From assembly GCA_029213005.1 (NCBI GenBank), contig JARGPI010000008.1:124001-188000 (forward strand): a stretch of 64,000 nucleotides of DNA, written 5' to 3'. The position numbers and the translations under genes were made by a program. This document shows, one piece after another, positions 10,101 through 18,238 of the stretch. Under the pieces are notes generated by a model. It was given only the letters and a program-made list of their open reading frames with translations, searched no databases and was not told where the DNA came from. The DNA comes from Verrucomicrobiales bacterium. GTDB lineage: Bacteria; Verrucomicrobiota; Verrucomicrobiia; Verrucomicrobiales; DEV007. Position 1 is the first letter of the stretch. Every line of letters begins with the position of its first letter.

Positions 10101-11618
10101 CGCGCCCTTTGCGCTCTTTCCCAATTGGATCTCTCGCCTCCTGACCAGATCCGAATCCAAACATTGATCGATCTTCTTCTCGGTCTATCGGCGAGCGAAG
10201 CCCTCGCCTGGGCACCGGCACTGGTTCCCCTTTCAGGCAAACTGGAAGCTTCGTTATCAGAGGCCTTCGGGCACTGGGATTATGGTGATCCACCTACCGA
10301 CCAATCCTACCTCGCTGCAGCGGCCGCACTATCACAATTCTACCGGTCCCAGCCGACAAAATTGCTGGGGCTTATTGACCGGGCGCGCCCCGATCAACTC
10401 GCCCTCTTAGGCCCTGCCATCAGTGAATCTCATCAAGAACTCTTACCCCACCTCAAAGAGCTCGCTCTCACCACTCACCTGCCCACCATCGACGCCGATT
10501 CCTATGATCAACGGGCTCGAATTCAGGCGAAGGCGATCGCTCTGCTCCATATCGCGGGTAGTGAGCCCGAAATCTTGAGTCGGGCCTTTCAACGCCAAAC
10601 TCATCCTGTCGTTCTCGAGCACCTCAAACAGATTCTGGAACCCTGCGGGGCCACCCTGCATTCTTTGACTCCACTGCTCGGTGAGTCGAACCCACCCGAG
10701 GTTATCCGGGCAGCCCTTATCTCGATTAGTCATTATCCTTACAAAAAGTTGTCGAACGACCTCAGGACAACCCTCGAACCGGATTTGATCAAACTATATC
10801 AACATAACGACGCGGCGATCCATTCATCGGCTCTCTCGGTGCTCACCAAATGGGGATGGAAAACAGACGAGTTGCCCCGCATTAATCGTCCTCTGAATTC
10901 GCTTAGCAGTTGGATCACAACAGAAAACGGCCACACCATGGTGAAAATGTCACCTCCGGCGAGGTCCGGCATTTCTGAGTTCTATATCGCGAGTAAAGAA
11001 ACCACCACCGCTCAATATACGGCTTTTAAAGCTCGCCCCGAATACCCCCACCAGTCCGATCTACCAGCGGTTGATATGCCTATATCGGACATATTTGAGT
11101 ATTGTAACTGGATCTCTGATCTCGAAAACATACCAGAGGAACAGTGGTGTTACCGCTTCGACGAAAAACTGAGTGAGTATGTGCCGAAGGAAAACTTAAT
11201 CAACAGGTCTGGATTTCGCCTCCCGACATCCCGGGAATGGACCTTCGCCGCCATGGATATACCAGGCATCGATCAACGATCTTCGTGGGAGATGTCCGCA
11301 ATTCATTTCTGCGATGCGTGGCACATCAAAAACTCCTCGGCACGCCTCCACCCGGTGGGCCAGAAGAGGCCAAATAAATCCGGACTCTTCGATATGTTCG
11401 GAAACGCCCGGGAATGGACCTGCGACCCCACTACCCCGACCAACCCGAAAGCTCGATATCCTTACCGAATTATCGGCGGTCATTTTGAGTCCACACTGGA
11501 AACGGCTCGGATCTCAGGCTTTGATTCATCCATAGAAACCAGATTCGATACATTTAGACTTGTAAAAACCTTTAAACCACCTAAAATCAATCACTTAAAC
11601 ACACGAACAACCCATTGA
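7158..11618 (+). CDS. Giant Ser/Thr kinase - STAND-like NTPase - FGE-like fusion protein
   Basis: A 1486-residue multidomain protein. Residues 1-100 resemble the helical N-terminus of planctomycete/verrucomicrobial kinases (SQYLDAACGDDQNLRSRV). A Hanks-type kinase follows (about 105-370): glycine loop GEGTFG, Lys136 in VAIK, HRD at 227-229, DFG at 247-249, GTPSYMSPE; all catalytic residues are present. Next is a STAND-like NTPase with Walker A GPSGSGKS (443-450) and Walker B VLFVFDQFEQW (517-527). A single membrane helix lies near 845-867, followed by a long helical, probably HEAT-like region. A C-terminal formylglycine-generating-enzyme fold ends the protein (about 1268-1470; FRLPTSREWTFAA, FDMFGNAREW, RIIGGHFES). 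The FGE-like domain lacks the catalytic cysteines, so it probably binds ligand rather than activating sulfatases. The topology suggests a transmembrane sensor or a conflict-system kinase. Confidence 0.9.
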   Translation: MSLSGKNSPSPLEQKILCEALRTFPETARSQYLDAACGDDQNLRSRVDDLIKTHGEQITVPDLSLFPEDESYSESLQLPSEAGEFVMQIIEDLDYDDASPPEKLGRYIIEEIIGEGTFGTVYKGFDPNLNRMVAIKLIHRDRIALLESIDDWFEEARLLATLNHPGIVPVYDADQSGNEVFIVSEFIDGQSLATTLAATKPTPTEAVRILAEVAEAAHAAHLSGLVHRDIKPGNIMIRADGKALLIDFGLAISRQHPGNQFASGVAGTPSYMSPEQTRSEGHLVDRRSDIFSLGVVFFEMLVGQRPFKGSDIDFVFSQIQSHQTPKFPASDPPIPTELQRICNKCLAPRASERYQDGRELYDDLRSFLNPDEALAIRRDPDKRPVIVPKGLRSFDASDGDFFLQLLPGPYDREGFPECVRFWLNRIKATTIKDGAFRIGMIYGPSGSGKSSLIKAGVLPWLPESIEVFKVDASRTRTCDTLKSYLVSRIGESVADKELPEIVRHLRSNKGSNPSEKVLFVFDQFEQWLFGREQGEISGDELINTLRQCDGIHTQAILVIRDEFWIPASQLMEDLDCELRTEKNARYVEMFSLSHGTEILKKFGRSYGRIPADGEIGKVVDEFITESIRSLSVDGKIAPVQLALFAEMFKNRRWSVDELKRVGGAKGIGVAFFDENFMLRTSDPRFRNHRKAAKLVLESLLPQNRTLIKGSMKTEAELLAVSGYESQPQQFRELISILDTELKVITPVSAEDETVSQSANRGFQLTHDYLVPVIRDWLRRKKKETLQGRTELRMDELASSFNLSRERRHLPSFLEWIRFQILTSHSHWNSAQKQMMKAAIKRICLSASFLGGLILLLIPLGLFISNLRIEEELLDHLLSTPTADSRPILNRLESPNSITLTKAERIFGSSELNESANTNLALLLLPDRPDTIPIAYERLLVAAPEEFYLIIERVKTAKCEVKIVEKLHQPAGQISTAKSARFRALCALSQLDLSPPDQIRIQTLIDLLLGLSASEALAWAPALVPLSGKLEASLSEAFGHWDYGDPPTDQSYLAAAAALSQFYRSQPTKLLGLIDRARPDQLALLGPAISESHQELLPHLKELALTTHLPTIDADSYDQRARIQAKAIALLHIAGSEPEILSRAFQRQTHPVVLEHLKQILEPCGATLHSLTPLLGESNPPEVIRAALISISHYPYKKLSNDLRTTLEPDLIKLYQHNDAAIHSSALSVLTKWGWKTDELPRINRPLNSLSSWITTENGHTMVKMSPPARSGISEFYIASKETTTAQYTAFKARPEYPHQSDLPAVDMPISDIFEYCNWISDLENIPEEQWCYRFDEKLSEYVPKENLINRSGFRLPTSREWTFAAMDIPGIDQRSSWEMSAIHFCDAWHIKNSSARLHPVGQKRPNKSGLFDMFGNAREWTCDPTTPTNPKARYPYRIIGGHFESTLETARISGFDSSIETRFDTFRLVKTFKPPKINHLNTRTTH

Positions 11619-11666
11619 TCCCAAACAGAAGCATCGTTACCGGGATCGCAACCCGTCAACATCACT

Positions 11667-11927
11667 ATGGCTATCTATTGTAATGGAAAAGAGTGCACTC
11701 CACTAAACAAAGAATTCCCAAATAGTTATCTGGGAGTATGGAATGGGTCGGTTTGGATACCTCATCCCACCATCAGTAAATGTTATGATGGATGCGAACC
11801 TCCCGACAGTCTGGCCGGCACTGACGAACGGGCCGAATCTTTCGAAAATGTAGAGATCGACGAATGTGCCTGGCAACCTTGCGAGTGTGGCTCGGGCGCT
11901 CCGGTAACCGAAGCGATTGCTCCCTAA
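11667..11927 (+). CDS. Small cysteine-rich hypothetical protein
   Basis: An 86-residue acidic protein with seven cysteines (CNGKEC near the start, CYDGC in the middle, CAWQPCECG near the end) and no signal peptide or membrane helix. Spacing suggests metal binding or disulfides. No family is recognised. It lies 48 bases after the kinase gene and 9 bases before the glycosyltransferase-like gene, whose GGAGG ribosome site overlaps its end, so it is probably translated in an operon with them. Confidence 0.55.
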   Translation: MAIYCNGKECTPLNKEFPNSYLGVWNGSVWIPHPTISKCYDGCEPPDSLAGTDERAESFENVEIDECAWQPCECGSGAPVTEAIAP

Positions 11928-11936
11928 GCCGGAGGA

Positions 11937-13310
11937 ATGAAGGTACTCTTTTTCGGCAAAGATCTCAACAAACTCGAACTCTGTGAAGTCAGTGCCCGGC
12001 ACGCGGGCCTGCCCTGCGAATCTTTCCCTACTTTTAGGGAGGCACTTGAGCAAAGATCCGAAACCGAGGCCATAGTTATCGCCTCGGAAAATGTCCTCGT
12101 AAATCAAATCCCCGACCTAAACTTCGACCGTCAAATCGTTAATCCGGGAAACCAGGCCTCTCCGTGTCTCGATCTGTGTTTGATTGGTAAACAGGCCACT
12201 ATCCCGAACCAGGCCGGTTCGATCAGGGACTTGAATCGGCAGAGAGGCAGTCTCCATTATCACTATCGGCCCAGCCTGCTGGCGGCATTCGATCCGAGCC
12301 CCGCACTGGACTATGATTTTAGCCGATACCGTAGCATCCCGGCATTTATATCGTTCACCAAAGTACCCAACGAATGGGGCCGACGTGCCGGAGCAATGGC
12401 CGAGATGCTCCAGTTACTGAAGTCTGAACCCTACGACTTCACCGCTTTTGTCGAAAAGACCATCGTCCGGCAACTTTCGCCGCGCTTGAGAGACGGCGAA
12501 CGCTTCACACCATCACGAAACGCAACCTTTGGTGTGGAACGGATCGTTGCCGTTTGTGACTCGGGATTTGATGATGATCTATGGCGCTTAATTCCCACCG
12601 CCGCCGGATTTCATCCTGATATCGAGATCCACCTGTTCTGTGACGTCGCCTCTGCGGCCACCGCAAAACGGGTTATCCAGTCCATGATTCCATCTGGAAA
12701 AAATGTGGTGATCCGGCCCGAGATTACCCCCGAATCGATAAAAAGAATCGAGAACCGCTTTCGGGGAATCAACCAATCGAACTACTGGAAACCCGGTCCG
12801 ATTTGGTGGAAACTCGAAGCGCTCCGGTCGGTCCTGGAAGAAGATTCCATTCCGACCCTACTCGTCGATTGCGATATCATCTTTGCATCTGCGGTGAAGG
12901 ATACCTTCCAGGGTGTCGACCTCGTGATGAGCCCTTTCTTCTGGCCTAATCCAAATCTGAAGGTGCCGGTGTCCCCGGGTAGCGAAAAGTATGTTTCCAT
13001 TGCGGAGCGTGACGGCTGGTACAATGCCGGTTACCTCCTGGCAACCCGAATCGAAGTCGCGGAAACCTGGATGGAACTCTATGAACAATCTGTGGGCAAT
13101 TTCTACGAACAATTCTGCATGGGCTACCTCCCCCAGCGGTTCCGGCACGATGTCTTTGGTTCGGCTCACAATTGGGGACAGTGGCGGTGCGAATCGCCGC
13201 CTGAGAATGTTATCTCAGTCCATGCTCATCGACGCACCAATCACAACAATCCGTTTGGTAACTCAATTCAGGTCGTTGCGGAAGAATCTGCCGAACAATT
13301 TTTGAAATGA
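11937..13310 (+). CDS. Putative glycosyltransferase with DxD-type motif
   Basis: A 457-residue protein preceded by a strong GGAGG ribosome-binding site 4 bases from the ATG. The first 150 residues look like a separate, poorly conserved domain. The second half resembles nucleotide-sugar transferases of the GT-A fold: LVDCDIIF around residues 307-314 supplies a DxD-like metal site, followed by GWYNAGYLLATR and the His-rich VISVHAHRRTNHNN. The acceptor cannot be inferred. It overlaps the following sulfotransferase gene by 4 bases (ATGA), which points to making or decorating a sulfated glycan or glycolipid. Confidence 0.6.
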   Translation: MKVLFFGKDLNKLELCEVSARHAGLPCESFPTFREALEQRSETEAIVIASENVLVNQIPDLNFDRQIVNPGNQASPCLDLCLIGKQATIPNQAGSIRDLNRQRGSLHYHYRPSLLAAFDPSPALDYDFSRYRSIPAFISFTKVPNEWGRRAGAMAEMLQLLKSEPYDFTAFVEKTIVRQLSPRLRDGERFTPSRNATFGVERIVAVCDSGFDDDLWRLIPTAAGFHPDIEIHLFCDVASAATAKRVIQSMIPSGKNVVIRPEITPESIKRIENRFRGINQSNYWKPGPIWWKLEALRSVLEEDSIPTLLVDCDIIFASAVKDTFQGVDLVMSPFFWPNPNLKVPVSPGSEKYVSIAERDGWYNAGYLLATRIEVAETWMELYEQSVGNFYEQFCMGYLPQRFRHDVFGSAHNWGQWRCESPPENVISVHAHRRTNHNNPFGNSIQVVAEESAEQFLK

Positions 13311-13918
13311 TTTCTCTAGAGCACGAATTTATTTTTATTCATATCAACAAAAACGGCGGCACTTCATTTGAAGTCGCACTCCGGCCGTTTGAAACCCTGC
13401 CGCCCATCGCCAACAACCATGATCCCGCTTTTCTGATTCGCCAAAAGATAGGCGCTGAGCGGTTTGATCGTATGGAATCGTTTGCGGTAGTTAGAAACCC
13501 GTTCGATCGATTTGTCTCTTCGTATGAATATCGTAGGCAGTTCCTTTCTCCCGAACATGCACCGGACGATGCCATTCCTCCAGATATGTCATTCGATGAT
13601 TTTTTAACCCATTGGGTCACCGCGCGACCACGAAATAGAGAATTGGGACCTCAACACTGGTTTTTAACCGATCCTCCCGGAGGAGATATCGTCGTGAAGC
13701 ATATCTATGAATTCGAGGATGGACTTGATAAAACCCTGGCTTCGATCAAGGAGCGATGCGGCCTCCCCGACGGGATAGAACTACCGGAAAAGAAAGTCAA
13801 TCAAACCCGAAGGCGACCCTGGCAGGAATATTACCGGGGAAAACCCGAGCTTATCGATATCGTTGCTCAACGGTGCGATACCGACCGCAATTTAGGTTAC
13901 GACCTGGCGCCGTTTTAG
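13307..13918 (+). CDS. Sulfotransferase family protein
   Basis: The 203-residue product shows both PAPS-binding signatures of cytosolic/Golgi-type sulfotransferases. The 5-prime-phosphosulfate loop is HINKNGGTS (residues 12-20) and the 3-prime-phosphate site is AVVRNPFDRFVSSYEYR (about 61-77). These enzymes move sulfate from PAPS to a carbohydrate hydroxyl or amine. The gene overlaps the preceding glycosyltransferase-like gene in ATGA, so the two proteins probably act on one product. It converges on a second sulfotransferase with a 4-base overlap of stop codons. PAPS supply links it to cysDN further along. Confidence 0.85.
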   Translation: MISLEHEFIFIHINKNGGTSFEVALRPFETLPPIANNHDPAFLIRQKIGAERFDRMESFAVVRNPFDRFVSSYEYRRQFLSPEHAPDDAIPPDMSFDDFLTHWVTARPRNRELGPQHWFLTDPPGGDIVVKHIYEFEDGLDKTLASIKERCGLPDGIELPEKKVNQTRRRPWQEYYRGKPELIDIVAQRCDTDRNLGYDLAPF

Positions 13919-15102
13919 ATGACCTCGATTGATTCCGGCACATCGTAGCCCCACTCTTCCAGAGCGAACCCCCAATCACTTCGAATCCGGTCAACCTGAG
14001 CACGGCTTAACTGATATTGGTTCCGTTTGTAGCCTTTACCAGCTTCAGCATAACTGGAGATTTCCGCCAGGGCTTCCTCTTTTCCGTCCAGACCAAGAGC
14101 CTCGTAAAAGCGACCGATCTCCCCTACCGGATCAGCTACAATTTTCTCGTAAGAGGTCTCCAGCATCCGATCTCCGACCTTTTCTTTCTGTTCCAGAAAC
14201 CCCTTCATGAGGCGGCCATATTTGTAGAAGACCATTTCCTCCAAATCGATGTTATCAAATCGCTGCCACGCAAAGGCATTGAAGAGCCGCGGATAATGAT
14301 GGAGCATCGAGGCAAACACTTCGAAAGGATTTCTCACGATATGGATAAAGCGGGATCCTTCGAACAGTCGATCGAGTAATTCCACCCGGGCGGTGGAAGC
14401 CGGGTTTTTCAGTAGTAAAGGTTTTCCTTTACCGGCGATCGATAATTTCCGAAGCAACCGAATGTATACCTCTTCGAAATTGGCGATCTCTTCCGGTGTG
14501 AGGCCTTCGAGAAATATAGACTTTTCGAACTGTTCTTTTATCTCCTGCGGATAGTAAAAAACGTTGTAGTAACAAATTGGATTGAGATTACCCAGAGCCA
14601 TCTCCTCTTCCTGAGGCTCTTTCATGCCCATTTTTACCCGATCCATTCCGCGGTCCTTTGGAACAGCGGTCGACATCGCGGCACGCCCGATAAAACGGGT
14701 CGGGTTGAGGAGGTTGTGTGGCATCGCCGTCTGCCCGAAATCGATCGTCGAAAACTGAGGCGCGGAAGACATCAGATTATGGAGATGCGTCGTCCCGCTC
14801 CGCCAATGGCCGATGATGAAAATTGGAGGATGAGGCAGCTCGTAATTTGCGACCTTTTTCGAAAAAAGAAGCCGTTCCATCAAGGTGAACGGATGACGCG
14901 CCAGCACAGCGAGACGACTTTTCTTGCGCTGGCTTTCGGTCCGCTCGGTGAATCCGTCGTGGTTTTCGAAATGTGCGCGAAAATTCTCCAGATCACACCC
15001 GGCAAGCGGATGAAAATGCGGAGGCTTCTCCTCCATTGCCCGTTCAATAGTCCAGCGTGCTGCCATATTTCGTAAAATTGGAAGCAGATTGAATATTGTC
15101 AA
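13915..15102 (-). CDS. Sulfotransferase family protein
   Basis: A 395-residue protein of the larger sulfotransferase type. The PAPS 5-prime loop is IIGHWRSGTTHLHNLM (about residues 96-111), with the usual Arg-Ser-Gly-Thr-Thr. The 3-prime-phosphate motif is FIHIVRNPFEVFASML (around 251-266). Between them lies a helical insertion that would shape the acceptor pocket. No signal peptide is evident, although the family may be membrane-associated. Its C-terminus meets the first sulfotransferase tail to tail. The acceptor is unknown. Confidence 0.88.
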   Translation of the reverse strand: MTIFNLLPILRNMAARWTIERAMEEKPPHFHPLAGCDLENFRAHFENHDGFTERTESQRKKSRLAVLARHPFTLMERLLFSKKVANYELPHPPIFIIGHWRSGTTHLHNLMSSAPQFSTIDFGQTAMPHNLLNPTRFIGRAAMSTAVPKDRGMDRVKMGMKEPQEEEMALGNLNPICYYNVFYYPQEIKEQFEKSIFLEGLTPEEIANFEEVYIRLLRKLSIAGKGKPLLLKNPASTARVELLDRLFEGSRFIHIVRNPFEVFASMLHHYPRLFNAFAWQRFDNIDLEEMVFYKYGRLMKGFLEQKEKVGDRMLETSYEKIVADPVGEIGRFYEALGLDGKEEALAEISSYAEAGKGYKRNQYQLSRAQVDRIRSDWGFALEEWGYDVPESIEVI

Positions 15103-15112
15103 AAGATCGCTC

Positions 15113-15826
15113 TTAAATCCTGCTCAGCATCTCGCTCTTTTTGCTCTGAAACTCTTCCTCGGTCAAAATTCCATCGTCACGGAGCTGTCCCAGCTTTCGA
15201 ATGCTCTCGTAGATATCCGAATTTTCGGCCATAGGAGGCGCGGGCTGCTCGGGAGTGCTTTGGGCTGGCACTTTCCCACCCGGGCCATCAATCAAAGGTA
15301 GATCGAGAGTTGAGAAGCTACCGAACTGGCTCGAAAACGTCATCGTATTCGAAGAGCCTTGCTGCTGACTCACTCCACTGATCATATGATTCAGCGTATC
15401 ATACACGCTGACCTGGCCGTCGATTTCGACGACGAGGCGGTGTTCGTTCGGGAAAACCGCGTAACGACTGTTGTTCTGACCGCCGGTGCTGGATGGCTGG
15501 CTGAGACCCGCAGGCCACCAATTCTGCCCCCCCCCGCTGCCTACCGGCGGTTTTTCGAAGATCTGACGGTTGTTCAGAGCCGCCGCGAGCTCTTCGCAAA
15601 GATTGTTTACATTCGCTTTGAGCTGATTGTTGAACAAATCACCAACCATGGTCATCCCGCCCCTCATCCACTGGCCACTGCCAAATTCCGGAATACTGAA
15701 TTGAGCCATCGTGCTCCCTCCATTATTGACCGCGATGAGCATGTGAAGGGCAGACTCCCGGCTGATTTGATACCTCGTTGAAATATCACTGAGAAGTTGC
15801 TCTCCTTCTTTGGTTAATTGATTCAT
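15113..15826 (-). CDS. SHOCT-domain hypothetical protein
   Basis: With the start placed at 15826 (MNQLTKEGEQLL) the product has 237 residues. A longer frame to 15952 would run into the promoter and start region of the divergent transglutaminase gene and has no family-like sequence. The last 30 residues form a SHOCT motif (IRKLGQLRDDGILTEEEFQ), a short two-helix oligomerisation module common at C-termini. The middle has a Gly/Ser/Gln-rich linker (about 110-140). Function unknown. It is divergent from the transglutaminase-like pair and may share regulation with it. Confidence 0.7.
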   Translation of the reverse strand: MNQLTKEGEQLLSDISTRYQISRESALHMLIAVNNGGSTMAQFSIPEFGSGQWMRGGMTMVGDLFNNQLKANVNNLCEELAAALNNRQIFEKPPVGSGGGQNWWPAGLSQPSSTGGQNNSRYAVFPNEHRLVVEIDGQVSVYDTLNHMISGVSQQQGSSNTMTFSSQFGSFSTLDLPLIDGPGGKVPAQSTPEQPAPPMAENSDIYESIRKLGQLRDDGILTEEEFQSKKSEMLSRI

Positions 15827-15941
15827 ATTAATAGGCGAATACGTCGGCACCTTCGGCCCAAGAGAGGTACTGTGCAAACTGGTAAGCATTAATTTGGCCA
15901 AGCCACTTGGCATGGCAAAAGCTAACGAAATCTCACATTCT

Positions 15942-16802
15942 ATGAAATTCAATCTTCAGAGCTCACTGTATTATTTAATAAACGGGCCCTCGACCATCTT
16001 TGCATCCCTGCGATGCCTGGAAAACGATTACCAGACGATAGCCGATGAGAAGCTCACCACCGATCGCCAAATTGAGTGGGAAGACCTCCGTTACGGTCTG
16101 GCGGATAACCGGTTTACCCGCTTTTCGCTCGAAACTCCTGGACCCTTAATGATTCAATATGAGTCGGTTGCAGACATTTACCCGCAACTACTAAACAAAA
16201 GCGACGTCGAGGATGACGGGGTGCGCTCAATTCACTCAGAGTCGATGCCCTACCTGTTTCCCAGTCGTTACGCGCCCTCGGACCGCCTCCGCGCGGTGGC
16301 GATTGATCAGTTCGGTGGGATCAAAGGCAAGCTGAATCAGGCTCTCGCTGTCGAACAGTGGATCTGGGAACGTATCACCTACCAACACGGCAGCTCCGAT
16401 GAGAAGTCCTCAGCGATCGATACTTTGGAAAATCGTAAGGGCGTATGTCGCGATTTTGCACACCTGGGCATTGCATTTTGCCGTGCACTAACCATTCCCG
16501 CCCGCTATGTAACGGTTTATTCCTGCCTTCTCGATCCTCAGGATTTCCACGCTGTGTTCGAGGTCCTTGTCGGCGGACGATGGTATTTGATCGACGCGAC
16601 CCGTAAAGCCCCACTGAACGGCATGGTTCGGATTGCGATGGGACGCGACGCGAGTGATGCCGCAGTAGCAACCTTGTTCGGCAATATCCAGGGAAATGGA
16701 ATCAACGTATCGACCTTGATCAGTAATGAGGAAACGACACCCTTTCAGCCGCTCTATCGGCAGGATCTGGAAGAGAACAATCAAGTGATTTCAACCATCT
16801 AA
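15942..16802 (+). CDS. Transglutaminase-like domain protein
   Basis: The 286-residue protein carries a transglutaminase/protease-like core with a recognisable Cys-His-Asp triad: GVCRDFAHL (Cys near residue 169), DFHAVFEV (His near 203) and LIDATRK (Asp near 217). The N-terminal 110 residues resemble the beta-rich leader of bacterial transglutaminase-like proteins. I chose the ATG at 15942 (MKFNLQSSL) over an upstream ATG because homology-like sequence begins there. No signal peptide. Such proteins act as peptidases, amidases or crosslinkers, and the substrate is unknown. A paralogue follows about 100 bases downstream. Confidence 0.8.
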   Translation: MKFNLQSSLYYLINGPSTIFASLRCLENDYQTIADEKLTTDRQIEWEDLRYGLADNRFTRFSLETPGPLMIQYESVADIYPQLLNKSDVEDDGVRSIHSESMPYLFPSRYAPSDRLRAVAIDQFGGIKGKLNQALAVEQWIWERITYQHGSSDEKSSAIDTLENRKGVCRDFAHLGIAFCRALTIPARYVTVYSCLLDPQDFHAVFEVLVGGRWYLIDATRKAPLNGMVRIAMGRDASDAAVATLFGNIQGNGINVSTLISNEETTPFQPLYRQDLEENNQVISTI

Positions 16803-16821
16803 AGCGACCTGAATGGCAAAC

Positions 16822-16856
16822 TGTACCCTGTACAGTCTCGGAGTGAACAGGGTACA
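16822..16856. repeat. 22-bp-phased TGTAC repeat, locus A (inverted pair)
   Basis: TGTACCCTGTACA at 16822-16834 is followed, start to start exactly 22 bases later, by TGAACAGGGTACA at 16844-16856 (reverse orientation, one mismatch). A 12-base exact inverted repeat (16820-16831 with 16847-16858) could also fold into a hairpin. It lies between the two transglutaminase genes. One of five loci with the same spacing. Confidence 0.8.
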
Positions 16857-16899
16857 GTCATCTATAGAACCACGAAATCCCCCAGCCGAAGAGTATACT

Positions 16900-17793
16900 A
16901 TGGAAATCATCCCATACGAAGACCGTCCGATAGTGAAACTCCGGTTCCAGCACACTACGACTTATCAGTATAGTGGACCGGTGACTTTTGGAGAGCATCG
17001 CTTTGTTCTCCGCCCCAGAGAAAGCCACTACGAACAACTCGAGCATATGGAAATCGAGACTTCACCGAATTCTGAGTTGCACTGGTTTCACGACATCTAC
17101 GGTAACGTCATCGCAAATGCGATTTTCACGGAACCAGCGGATCAACTCATCATCAAAAGCGATTTTCTAATCGCGAAGAAACAAATCCCTGCCTGGGTTC
17201 ACGACAACTGGCAGAGGGGCGAAGCCTATCCGGTTCACTACGCGGGTATCGAGGAATCAGCCTCGTATCTCTACCGGCAATCCGTCTATCCTCCCGAGGT
17301 GGAAAAGATCCGGAACTGGCTGTTTTCAAAAAATCTATTACCTCCACCGGGCCAAAGCGGATCGATCTTCGCCAACTTGTCAAAAGCAATCCATCAGGAA
17401 ATTGCCTACCAGAGACGGGAGTCCCCCGGAGTGCAAAGCCCGCTGGAAACGATCGACCTCGCGAAAGGCTCCTGTCGCGACACCGCTGTATTGCTCATGG
17501 AAGCAGGCCGTTGCATCGGTTATGCGACTCGTTTCGTGAGCGGTTATCTGGAGAGTGCCAACTCGAAAGTCGGTCGAGGATCCACCCACGCCTGGTCGGA
17601 AGTGTATCTGCCGGATCAAGGTTGGCGGGGCTTTGACCCGTCAATAGGAGAACCAGCCGGGAGCGGTCATATCGCTGTCGCCGTTAGCCACCACCCACGC
17701 GGCGTGATGCCTATCTCAGGCAAATTCGAAAGCAACGGTTTCGTGAGCAAAGGGATGACGGTGGCAATCCAGTCTGAGCAAATCCCTATCTAA
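16900..17793 (+). CDS. Transglutaminase-like protein with bacterial N-terminal domain
   Basis: From the ATG at 16900 the product is 297 residues. An upstream in-frame ATG at 16813 would force translation through the repeat pair at 16822-16856 and is unlikely. The N-terminal ~85 residues fit the bacterial transglutaminase N-terminal region (LRFQHTTTYQYSGPVTFGEHRFVLRPR). The core has Cys in KGSCRDTAVLLMEAGR (about 190), His in STHAWSEVYLPDQGW (about 229) and Asp in GFDPS (about 245). This is the widespread YebA-like two-domain plan, often seen near peptide-modifying or ATP-grasp genes, none of which are nearby. Probably cytoplasmic. Confidence 0.88.
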   Translation: MEIIPYEDRPIVKLRFQHTTTYQYSGPVTFGEHRFVLRPRESHYEQLEHMEIETSPNSELHWFHDIYGNVIANAIFTEPADQLIIKSDFLIAKKQIPAWVHDNWQRGEAYPVHYAGIEESASYLYRQSVYPPEVEKIRNWLFSKNLLPPPGQSGSIFANLSKAIHQEIAYQRRESPGVQSPLETIDLAKGSCRDTAVLLMEAGRCIGYATRFVSGYLESANSKVGRGSTHAWSEVYLPDQGWRGFDPSIGEPAGSGHIAVAVSHHPRGVMPISGKFESNGFVSKGMTVAIQSEQIPI

Positions 17794-17807
17794 GGCTTCC
17801 CCACTAA

Positions 17808-18236
17808 CTACAGGGAATTCTTCCGGCTTTCCGACAGTCTTTCATCCTGCTCCGCAAGCCATGCTTCGGATTGACGGTACTCGACAAAGTCAGCCGCCTT
17901 TTCCGCTTCCGATCGCGAATCTTTGATCACGTGGAGAATCACTTTGCCGACATCCGCGCCGGGAAATTCATTGAGCTTATCCGTCCCCCGGGTTCGAAAC
18001 GTCAGAATTTTAGGACCGAAAAATCGGGAAGTGTAGTGGAGCGATTCCACTTCAGTATAGGAGAACTGCAGTGTCACAGATTCGTTTTTCCGAAACGCCC
18101 GGTCTTTCAACTTGAACCGAAGCGTCACCCCGTCGCGATCGCACACCAGTTTGCCCTCAACGATTTCGTGCCCGAGCGCATCGGTAGCGGGATTCTCAAA
18201 ATATATGGAAAGTTCCTCCCTCAAAATCCAAGCCAA
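17808..18236 (-). CDS. Hypothetical protein, last gene of the ParA-Roadblock operon
   Basis: A 142-residue protein not recognised as a family. The body is a beta-rich module (about 1-100) with alternating hydrophobic strands, perhaps a PH-like fold, and the tail is helical and charged (SRSEAEKAADFVEYRQSEAWLAEQ). Its start lies 2 bases from the stop of the Roadblock-like gene, so the three genes up to 20107 form one transcription unit on the minus strand. Confidence 0.65.
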   Translation of the reverse strand: MAWILREELSIYFENPATDALGHEIVEGKLVCDRDGVTLRFKLKDRAFRKNESVTLQFSYTEVESLHYTSRFFGPKILTFRTRGTDKLNEFPGADVGKVILHVIKDSRSEAEKAADFVEYRQSEAWLAEQDERLSESRKNSL

Positions 18237-18238
18237 TA

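Noticed and set aside
10960..11570. C-terminal FGE-like domain of the kinase as sulfatase activator
   Set aside because: The active-site cysteines expected in the C-terminal part of real formylglycine-generating enzymes are absent (GGHFES and FDTFRLV instead), and the domain is fused to a kinase.
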